Below are positions 58,208 to 64,000 of a stretch of DNA of 64,000 nucleotides, in pieces. The position numbers and the translations under genes are program-made. The stretch spans positions 110,232 through 174,231 of the forward strand of contig AODO01000062.1 of the NCBI GenBank assembly GCA_000341795.1, written 5' to 3'. Origin of the DNA: Rhodococcus triatomae BKS 15-14. GTDB lineage: Bacteria; Actinomycetota; Actinomycetes; Mycobacteriales; Mycobacteriaceae. Positions within the stretch are counted from its first letter, which is position 1, and every line of letters starts with the position of its first letter. The notes beneath the pieces are model-generated. The model searched no databases. It was not told the DNA's origin and worked only from the letters and a program-made list of their open reading frames with translations.

Positions 58208-58289
58208 TCCACACCCGTCGTTCTCCGCTGTCGCGGAGTCGTGCCTCGGCGTGTGCTCTCCGAGAGACCCCTTCACAAAGGTCTCCATC

Positions 58290-59405
58290 TTGTTTCACAC
58301 ATCTGATTCCGAACACATCACGTCCAACTCGTCCGACCGCGACCTGACTCTCGCCGACCACGGCTGGGACGCGGAGCGCGAGCGCTCCTTCACCCGTCTC
58401 CGAGCGGCAGGGCTGGTCCCCGGACGCGTCGTGCGGGCCGAGCGTGGCCTCTGCCACGTCGTCACCGAATCCGGACCGGCTCGGCCTGCGGTCCGTCCCC
58501 CGTCGGCCACCGAGGACCGGCCGACGCCGTGCACCGGCGACTGGGTGGCGATGCGGCCTGCCACCACGACGGAGTCCGCCACCGTGGTGGAGGTCCTGGA
58601 ACGGCGGACCGCCGTGGTCCGCTCCAGCGCGTCGCGCGGCTCCGACGGTCAGGTCCTGGCCGCGAACGTCGACACCGTCGCGGTGGTCGTCTCCCTCGCC
58701 GATCCCGTACGGCCCGGACGGATCGAGCGGATGCTCGCTCTGGCCTGGGAGAGTGGCGCCACGCCGCTGGTCGTACTCACCAAGGCCGACCGGTGCACCG
58801 ACCCCGACTCGGCTGCGGCCGAGGTGGCCGCGGTGGCACCGGGGGCGCAGGTGCTGGTCACCAGTGCCAGCACCGGTGACGGCCTGGACGACCTCGTCGC
58901 CGCCCTGTCCGGCACCGTCGTTCTGCTCGGCCCCTCGGGTGCCGGTAAGTCCACCCTCGGCAATCGACTGCTGGGTGAGGATCTGCTGGCCACCGGCGCG
59001 GTGCGCGCGACCGACGGCAAGGGCAGGCACACCACCGCGTGGCGTGAGCTCGTGCCCCTGCCGCACGGTGGGGTCCTGCTGGACACGCCGGGCCTCCGAG
59101 GAGTGGGCCTGCACGAGGTCGACGAGGGACTGGACCAGACCTTCGCCGAGATCACCGATCTCGCGTCGGACTGTCGTTTCGCCGACTGCGCCCACGTCGG
59201 TGAGCCGGGTTGCGCAGTGCTGGCGGCCATCGACGCGGGGCACCTCACCGGTCGGCGCCTCGAGAGCTATCACCGGCTGCAACGCGAGAACGCCCACGCC
59301 GCCGCCCGGACCGACGCGCGGTTGCGCGCCGAACTGGAGCGGCCGAGGAAGCGGATGTCGCGTCAGATACGCGCCATCAAACAGTCCCGCAACTTCAAGG
59401 CGTGA
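58290..59405 (+). CDS. rsgA: Ribosome small-subunit biogenesis GTPase RsgA
   Basis: A 371-residue circularly permuted GTPase that checks 30S subunit maturation. Motif order is G4 (LTKAD), G1 (GPSGAGKST), G3 (DTPG), the permuted order that defines RsgA. An N-terminal OB-fold (residues 40-100) precedes the GTPase, and the zinc-binding end has CRFADCAHVGEPGC. The start is uncertain: TTG at 58290 with AAAGG upstream is chosen; a frame extension to 58251 has a weaker case. Confidence 0.92.
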   Translation: MFHTSDSEHITSNSSDRDLTLADHGWDAERERSFTRLRAAGLVPGRVVRAERGLCHVVTESGPARPAVRPPSATEDRPTPCTGDWVAMRPATTTESATVVEVLERRTAVVRSSASRGSDGQVLAANVDTVAVVVSLADPVRPGRIERMLALAWESGATPLVVLTKADRCTDPDSAAAEVAAVAPGAQVLVTSASTGDGLDDLVAALSGTVVLLGPSGAGKSTLGNRLLGEDLLATGAVRATDGKGRHTTAWRELVPLPHGGVLLDTPGLRGVGLHEVDEGLDQTFAEITDLASDCRFADCAHVGEPGCAVLAAIDAGHLTGRRLESYHRLQRENAHAAARTDARLRAELERPRKRMSRQIRAIKQSRNFKA

Positions 59406-59414
59406 GGGACGACC

Positions 59415-60443
59415 TCAGGAGGTGAGGGGACGGGCGTCGGCTGCGTCGGGGTGCTCACCCCGGCGCAGCACCTCGGTCCGCGCCCGGTCCAGTCCGCCGT
59501 GCTCGAGGCCGGCGACCGAGCTCGTCCCGGACCAGACGTCCCGTCCGTCGCGCCCGACCCGCAGGTCCAGTCGTCCGCCGAGGTGCTCGATCGCGCCCGC
59601 GACGTTGCGCCGTTCCGCGGGCAGCGGGACGGGCAGGACGTGAGCGCGCCCCAGTGGTGCGTTCGCGTCGACCTCGACGCTCCACCTGGGGCTGCGCGCC
59701 CGCAGGGTCCAGGACTCGTCGGTGACCGTGGCGCGTACCAGTGCGGCCGGTGGGCACAGGCGGAGCACGCGACCGCCGGGCAGCCGGACGATCAGCGACG
59801 TGACCTCCGTTCGGAGCGGCCCGGCCGTCACCTCGCCGCCGGCGAACGCGACGCAGACGTCGGGATCGTCGAACCCCTGAGCCTGGCCCCACCACCAGGA
59901 ATCGGGGAAACCTCCTTTGCCCCAGTTCTTCTCGGCATACACCTGGGAGTCGTCCAGGTCGATCCGCCGACCGTCGAGCATCGCGTACCCGTGTGCGCGG
60001 CCACCGAGCAGCCACGGATGCCAGTACTGGTTCAGGGCGGGGACCGCGTGAAAGATGCTGGACCCGCCGAACATGCGGTGCGGCCAGGGTGCCGGGTCGG
60101 ACACTGTCACGTCCAGGAGGGCGTCGGGACCGAGATCGACGTGCACGCGACCGGTGTCGGCGCGGAAGGCGTCACCGGCGTTCGCGCCGAATGCCCGATC
60201 GGCGGCGCGAGCAACCGGATGCGCGGTGGTGCGGAGGAAACCGCTCGGGTGGGCCGCCACTCCCAGCGTCGCCCAGTGTCCGGTGGCCGAGCGGTTCACC
60301 CCGCACAGTGCGATGACGGCGGCGCCGTCCGGTCGGGTGAAGCGCCAGAAGTAGCCCTCCATCGCGACGCCGTGCGCTCGCCGCGGATCGCCGAACGGGA
60401 GGTCGGCTCCCGTGCTGCGGTACGCGGCGAGCAGGCGCGGCAT
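59415..60443 (-). CDS. Tocopherol-cyclase-like family protein
   Basis: A 342-residue protein recalling the tocopherol cyclase family. The signature EKNWGKGGFPDSWWWGQAQGF is very characteristic, and GYFWRFTRPDG near the N-terminus and SIFHAVPALNQYWHPWLLGG also fit. Bacterial members are not tocopherol makers; the fold is a calycin-like barrel that may act on isoprenoid lipids. It converges with rsgA, with 9 bp between the stops. The DUF2804 protein at 44532-45551 may belong to the same superfamily. Confidence 0.85.
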   Translation of the reverse strand: MPRLLAAYRSTGADLPFGDPRRAHGVAMEGYFWRFTRPDGAAVIALCGVNRSATGHWATLGVAAHPSGFLRTTAHPVARAADRAFGANAGDAFRADTGRVHVDLGPDALLDVTVSDPAPWPHRMFGGSSIFHAVPALNQYWHPWLLGGRAHGYAMLDGRRIDLDDSQVYAEKNWGKGGFPDSWWWGQAQGFDDPDVCVAFAGGEVTAGPLRTEVTSLIVRLPGGRVLRLCPPAALVRATVTDESWTLRARSPRWSVEVDANAPLGRAHVLPVPLPAERRNVAGAIEHLGGRLDLRVGRDGRDVWSGTSSVAGLEHGGLDRARTEVLRRGEHPDAADARPLTS

Positions 60444-60493
60444 GCGTTCACGGTAGGCGCACTCAGGTGACCGCGCCCACCGTGGACGGTGAA

Positions 60494-61486
60494 TCAGGAG
60501 GTGAAGCCGGGGAAGCGGTCCGGGACGTCGACGACCGAGAAGTGCGACGCGTCGCCGGTGCGGATGCGGCTGGTGGCGCCGTCCACGGAGACCGGAACGT
60601 CGCCGGCCAGGGTCACCCGGTGCACGCTGCGCTTGTGTGTGCCGTAGTCGGCGATGCCGTAGTGCTGGGTGGCGCGGTTGTCCCAGATGACGAGGTCACC
60701 GGGGGTCCAGGCCCAGCGCAGCGTGTTCTCCAGGCGGGTGATGCGGTTCTGCAGCAGCTGGAACAGCGCCGCGGACTCGTCGTTCTTGAGGCCGACGAAG
60801 TTCTTCACGAAATGGCCGACCAGCAGGCTCTTCTCCCCGGTCTCGGGGTGCACGCGGACGACGGGGTGCTCGGTCTCGAAGACGGTGCGGGTGAACTCCT
60901 TCATGCGCTCGTCGCGGGCAGCCGAGACGCCCTTGTCCGCATGCACGCCTGCGTAGTCGTACTCGTTGCTGTGGACGGCCCAGAGGTTGTCGACGAGCGC
61001 CTTGAGCGGGGTGGGGAGCTCGTCGTAGGCGGCGGTGGTGGACGCCCAGGTGGTGGCGCCGCCGTAGGGCGGGATGTTGACGGCGCGGAGGATCGACGCC
61101 TTCGGGCTACGGTCGATGAAGGTGACGTCGGTGTGCCAGCTGTTGGCGGCGCCCTCGATGACCAGGGTGCGATTGTCCGCGGACGTCAGGGTCGGGTGGG
61201 TGGTGGTCGGCGAACCGAGGGTACGGGCGAACTCGTACTGGATCTCGTCGGTGAGGTGATGCTGCCCGCGGAAGACCACGACCTTGTGCGCGGCGAGGGC
61301 GTATCGGATCGCGTACGCGGTCTCGGCGGAGATGCCGCCGCCGGTGTGCACGCCCTCGATCAGGGCCCCGATGTTCTCGCCCAGCTTGCCGACCGTGATG
61401 CCGCCTGCGGCGTAGATGCTCTCGGCGGTGGCGGGGGCGAGTGAAGCGTCGGGGGTTGTGTCCGGTCGAAACTCGGTGGTGGTCAA
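60494..61486 (-). CDS. TauD/TfdA-family dioxygenase, alkylsulfatase (AtsK)-like, copy 2
   Basis: A 330-residue paralogue of the enzyme at 48693-49637, sharing long stretches such as [45 protein letters not shown] and [12 protein letters not shown]. All iron and 2-oxoglutarate ligands are present. The TTG start at 61486 is favoured by GAGGAGAAGCC directly upstream. Its control region carries ATTCGGGAACC, also found before the sulfur-island ATPase, and it is divergent from a TetR gene. A role in releasing sulfite or sulfate from organosulfur compounds is inferred by family. Confidence 0.92.
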   Translation of the reverse strand: MTTTEFRPDTTPDASLAPATAESIYAAGGITVGKLGENIGALIEGVHTGGGISAETAYAIRYALAAHKVVVFRGQHHLTDEIQYEFARTLGSPTTTHPTLTSADNRTLVIEGAANSWHTDVTFIDRSPKASILRAVNIPPYGGATTWASTTAAYDELPTPLKALVDNLWAVHSNEYDYAGVHADKGVSAARDERMKEFTRTVFETEHPVVRVHPETGEKSLLVGHFVKNFVGLKNDESAALFQLLQNRITRLENTLRWAWTPGDLVIWDNRATQHYGIADYGTHKRSVHRVTLAGDVPVSVDGATSRIRTGDASHFSVVDVPDRFPGFTS

Positions 61487-61648
61487 GGCTTCTCCTCGGA
61501 TGAATGGGGTCGGGTGGCGCCGGGTCGGTGCCGCTCCGATGCGCTGATGTCGATGAAAGTAAGCGTCTGGTGTTAATTCGGGAACCGATCCGATCGGGCT
61601 GCGTGAATCCGTTGACCGCAGGCGTCCTCGTCCGATAGGGAAGGCGTC
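61487..61648. promoter_or_regulatory. Divergent control region of TauD copy 2 and TetR
   Basis: Contains GTGTTAATTCGGGAACC (61570-61586), sharing ATTCGGGAACC with 55012-55022. For the TetR gene a promoter TTGACC (61612-61617), 16 bp, GATAGG (61634-61639) fits, followed by GGGAAGG as ribosome-binding site. Confidence 0.45.
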
Positions 61649-62287
61649 ATGGTGACTCTCCCGACCGCGCGGCGCGGCCGCTACAGCTCCGGCGAGCAGA
61701 CCCGCGCCCTGTTGATCGAGACCGCGGAGCGGCTCTTCGCCCGGAGCGGTTACGAGGGCATCACCCTCGCCGACATCCGAGGAGCGGCACGTCAGGGCAA
61801 CGCATCGGTGATCCGCTACTACTTCGGCTCCAAGGAAGACCTCCTGCGGGCCGTCTTCGAGCACCGGTTGCCGGCGATCAGCGCGGAGCGCACCGCGCTC
61901 ATGGCCGCATCGGAGCCGGGTGGGCTGTCGACACGGGACGCCCTGTGGGCTCTGGTGCGCCCACTGGTGTCGTGTCTGGAGAAGGGATTTCACTACGTCG
62001 GTCTGCTCGACAGGCTGCTCGACGCCGGCATCCTCGCCGACGCGTTCGCCACCGCGGACCCCTCGCTGACCGCCAGCGCGAGAATCGTCGACGATGCGAT
62101 GCGCGCGGCGCTGCCCGGTATCCCGGAAGACGTGCGCGGCGTCCGGATCCGCATGGTGTACGAGAGCGCGCTGCGCACTCTGGCCCGCTACGACCGCGCC
62201 GGGACCGCCCCGACACGGGACGAACTCGCGATGTACGTCGACGCGTGGGAGGGGATGCTGCGCGCACCGGCCCCGCAGCATCCGTGA
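61649..62287 (+). CDS. TetR/AcrR family transcriptional regulator
   Basis: A 212-residue regulator. The DNA-binding domain reads [28 protein letters not shown] followed by [21 protein letters not shown]. The C-terminal ligand domain is all-helical and its ligand is unknown. It is divergent from TauD copy 2, the obvious target, and 55 bp upstream of a hydrolase gene in the same direction. Confidence 0.9.
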   Translation: MVTLPTARRGRYSSGEQTRALLIETAERLFARSGYEGITLADIRGAARQGNASVIRYYFGSKEDLLRAVFEHRLPAISAERTALMAASEPGGLSTRDALWALVRPLVSCLEKGFHYVGLLDRLLDAGILADAFATADPSLTASARIVDDAMRAALPGIPEDVRGVRIRMVYESALRTLARYDRAGTAPTRDELAMYVDAWEGMLRAPAPQHP

Positions 62288-62307
62288 CCGACCCACACGG
62301 GCCGAGG

Positions 62308-62336
62308 TTCGAGTGGGGGAGCGCAACGCCTACGGT
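62308..62336 (+). promoter_or_regulatory. Promoter for a leaderless hydrolase mRNA
   Basis: TTCGAG (62308-62313), 17 bp, TACGGT (62331-62336). The -10 ends six bases before the hydrolase ATG, so the transcript would begin at the start codon. Confidence 0.5.
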
Positions 62337-62342
62337 GGCGGC

Positions 62343-63170
62343 ATGGCACTTCGCGAAGCATTCGGCATCGACGGAACCTCGCTCGTCTACCGCGTCACCG
62401 GCATCGAGGGCGGGCAGCCGCTGGTGCTGCTGCACGGCTGGGCGCAGTCGATGAACTGCTGGGGGGCCGGCGTCCTCGACGCGCTCGCCGCGAGATACCG
62501 GGTGATCGCCGTCGACCTGCGCGGTCACGGCTACTCGGGCGCACCGGAGGCGGGCTACGACGACTCGAAGATCTGGGCGGGGGATGTCGCCGCGATCCTC
62601 GCCGCCGAAGGTGTCGAGCGCGACGCCGTCCTGGTCGGCTGGTCGTACGGCGGACTCGTCATCACCGACTACCTCGCCGAGTGCGGCACCGACGCGGTGG
62701 CCGGGATCGCCCTGGTCGGTGCGATCACGAGCATCGGCCGCGGACAGAAGGGTGGACGGGTCGGGTCGTCGATGCGCGAGGCGATGCCGGGCGCGCTGTC
62801 GGAGAACCCGAGGGAAGCCATCCGGGCCCTCGGCAGTTTCGGGAACGCGCTCACCGGTGAGACCGAGGGGGTCGGGGCACAGTCGCAGGCGCTGTTCGGT
62901 GCGAGCCTCGCGACGCCGCCTCGGGTGCGCGCCGCGCTGTTCGGTCGTGAGGTCGCGCACGACGACGTCCTCGCCGACCTCGACGTCCCGGCGCTGATCA
63001 TCCACGGCACGGTGGATCGCGTCGTCGACGTCTCCGCGGGACGGCATGCCGCCGAGCTGATTCCGAACGCGACCGCCTCCCTCTGGGACGGCGTCGATCA
63101 CGGACCGTTCGTGGAGGACCCGGACCGGTTCGTCACCGAGCTGAGCACGTTCGTCGACGGCCTGGACTGA
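62343..63170 (+). CDS. Alpha/beta hydrolase
   Basis: A 275-residue hydrolase of the haloperoxidase/epoxide-hydrolase-like class. The oxyanion motif is VLLHGWAQS, the nucleophile elbow VGWSYGGL, an acid lies in HGTVDRVVD, and the catalytic His in DGVDHGPFVEDP. No ribosome-binding site precedes the ATG, in line with a leaderless transcript. It ends 30 bp before a strong terminator. Confidence 0.9.
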   Translation: MALREAFGIDGTSLVYRVTGIEGGQPLVLLHGWAQSMNCWGAGVLDALAARYRVIAVDLRGHGYSGAPEAGYDDSKIWAGDVAAILAAEGVERDAVLVGWSYGGLVITDYLAECGTDAVAGIALVGAITSIGRGQKGGRVGSSMREAMPGALSENPREAIRALGSFGNALTGETEGVGAQSQALFGASLATPPRVRAALFGREVAHDDVLADLDVPALIIHGTVDRVVDVSAGRHAAELIPNATASLWDGVDHGPFVEDPDRFVTELSTFVDGLD

Positions 63171-63200
63171 GCGCCGCCGCCACTTCCCACACATCCCTCA

Positions 63201-63245
63201 CGCCGAAGAGCCCCACCGGATTTCCTCCGGTGGGGCTCTTCGGCG
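63201..63245. terminator. Perfect 20-bp stem-loop terminator (bidirectional)
   Basis: Arms 63201-63220 and 63226-63245 are exact reverse complements around a TTTCC loop, lying between the convergent hydrolase and Ig-repeat genes. Confidence 0.85.
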
Positions 63246-63303
63246 TCGATCGTGCCGGTGGTGCGATCAGGGCCCACTTCCAGCGACCCCGATCGGATAC
63301 CGA

Positions 63304-64000
63304 CTAGGAGGCGAACAGGTTCGCCAACGAGCCTGCGCCGTCGCCGTCACCCGGGGTACCCGCGGGAGCGACGGTGACGTCCTTGGTGACGGTGGTCGCG
63401 GTGCCGTCGACGACGACCTCGGCGGTCAGCGTCTGGGCGCCCGCGGCCGGGATCCACTGGCAGGTCGCGATGCCGTCATCGGCGACGGTGGTGGTGCACA
63501 CCGTCGTGGTACCGACCTTGACCGTGACGGAGGTGCCCGCGTCGGCACCGGTGACCGTCACGGTCGCCTCGGTTCCCGCGACCAGCGAGGCGGGTGCCAC
63601 GGAGATGACCGCGGTCCCGGACTGAACCTCGGTGACCTCGACGGTGATCGGTGCGGAGGCCGGGCTGGTGCCGATGTTGTTGGCGGCGACGGCGGTGACG
63701 GTCAGGGTGCCGGCTGCGTCGGTGGTGATGTCGCAGGCGAAGTGTCCGGTGCCGTCGGCGGTGGTGGTGCAGGTCGTGCCGCCCGCGGTGACGGTGACGG
63801 TGGAGTCGGCTTCGGAGTTGCCGGTGATGTTGACGGTGCCTCCCGCGGTGACGGTGGTCGGGTTGGCGGCGAGGTTGGTGGGTGCGCCGGGTGCGGTCGG
63901 TGCGGCGGTGACCTCGACGGTGATCGGTGCGGAGGCCGGGCCGGTGCCGATGTTGTTGGCGGCGACGGCGGTGACGGTCAGGGTGCCGGCTGCGTCGGTG
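63304..64000 (-). CDS. Ig-like repeat surface protein (C-terminal part; 5' end outside window)
   Basis: The last 230 or so residues of a larger exported protein. The frame stays open to the window edge. It consists of tandem Ig-like units: a 276-bp (92-residue) repeat is almost identical at DNA level between the copy ending near 63631 and the one ending near 63907, with one mismatch in the 94 bp that can be compared. Each unit contains paired Cys (TTVTAGGTVNITGNSEADST ... CTTT ... FACDI) that may form disulfides. The final domain (SLVAGTEATVTVTGADAG) is diverged and the tail ends GAGSLANLFAS without a sortase motif. It is probably a surface adhesin or matrix protein. Confidence 0.8.
   Translation of the reverse strand, partial: TDAAGTLTVTAVAANNIGTGPASAPITVEVTAAPTAPGAPTNLAANPTTVTAGGTVNITGNSEADSTVTVTAGGTTCTTTADGTGHFACDITTDAAGTLTVTAVAANNIGTSPASAPITVEVTEVQSGTAVISVAPASLVAGTEATVTVTGADAGTSVTVKVGTTTVCTTTVADDGIATCQWIPAAGAQTLTAEVVVDGTATTVTKDVTVAPAGTPGDGDGAGSLANLFAS

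Noticed and set aside
1..64000. tRNA, rRNA, CRISPR array, prophage or replication origin
   Set aside because: No tRNA T-arm or acceptor pattern, rRNA segment, regularly spaced direct-repeat array, phage structural gene or DnaA-box cluster was seen on reading both strands.

Overview
The window is high-GC actinobacterial DNA, most likely from Rhodococcus or a close relative in the Mycobacteriales. This placement rests on protein content recalled from family knowledge, not on a search. The supporting genes are a LigC-type ligase beside a LigD-type polymerase, a mycobacterial-type dodecin, an Ig-like/YkuD L,D-transpeptidase, a mycofactocin-coupled SDR, Ltp2/DUF35 enzymes and 'alternate-type' signal-peptide proteins of the kind named after a Rhodococcus erythropolis gene. 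Many adjacent genes overlap by 4 bp (ATGA/GTGA). I found no tRNA, rRNA, CRISPR array or prophage.

Layout. (1) 1-10192 is housekeeping and envelope: an ABC exporter (cut by the window edge) divergent from a TetR, an MpaB-like oxygenase, an L,D-transpeptidase, an HdeD-like membrane protein, a polymerase-ligase pair, a dodecin, a 30-aa small ORF, a CorA transporter and a secreted Ig-like protein. (2) 10216-15541 is a surface-protein export locus built twice in the same order: alternate-type signal-peptide protein, SipW-dependent-type protein, SipW-like signal peptidase. One of the two peptidases is fused to a substrate-like domain. (3) 16150-21886 is a signalling locus, also built twice: LuxR-type regulator, HisKA_3-like kinase, and a membrane partner without catalytic motifs. 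It probably controls region 2. (4) 21894-27368 is a dipeptide-type ABC importer. (5) 27512-46297 is a large divergent catabolic island. The minus arm carries ALDH, CoA-transferase, a DUF35/HMG-CoA-synthase-like protein, a thiolase-like protein and a CMD-HIBDH fusion. The plus arm carries a TauD dioxygenase, an SDR, a mycofactocin SDR, ferredoxin, P450, a fused DUF35-Ltp2-like aldolase, a hydrolase, DoxX and two HIBDH-like enzymes. An IS3 element follows, then DUF2804 and another SDR. (6) 46384-56694 is a sulfur-scavenging island: arylsulfatase and an alkylsulfatase-type TauD, divergent from a ROK regulator and a peptide-type ABC importer. The ROK/importer transcript begins with a leaderless leader peptide rich in Cys. 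(7) 56704-63170 holds a thioesterase, a glutamine amidotransferase, RsgA, a tocopherol-cyclase-like protein, a second sulfur-type TauD with a TetR, and a hydrolase. (8) The right edge is the C-terminus of a large Ig-repeat surface protein.

How the parts fit. Regions 2 and 3 look like one two-component-controlled system for SipW-dependent surface proteins. Region 5 carries the logic of CoA-dependent degradation of a branched or alicyclic, terpenoid- or steroid-like substrate: P450 hydroxylation, mycofactocin-linked oxidation, CoA activation, retro-aldol cleavage. The substrate cannot be read from sequence. Regions 6 and 7 share TTCGGGAA-type boxes and appear to be co-regulated for organosulfur scavenging.
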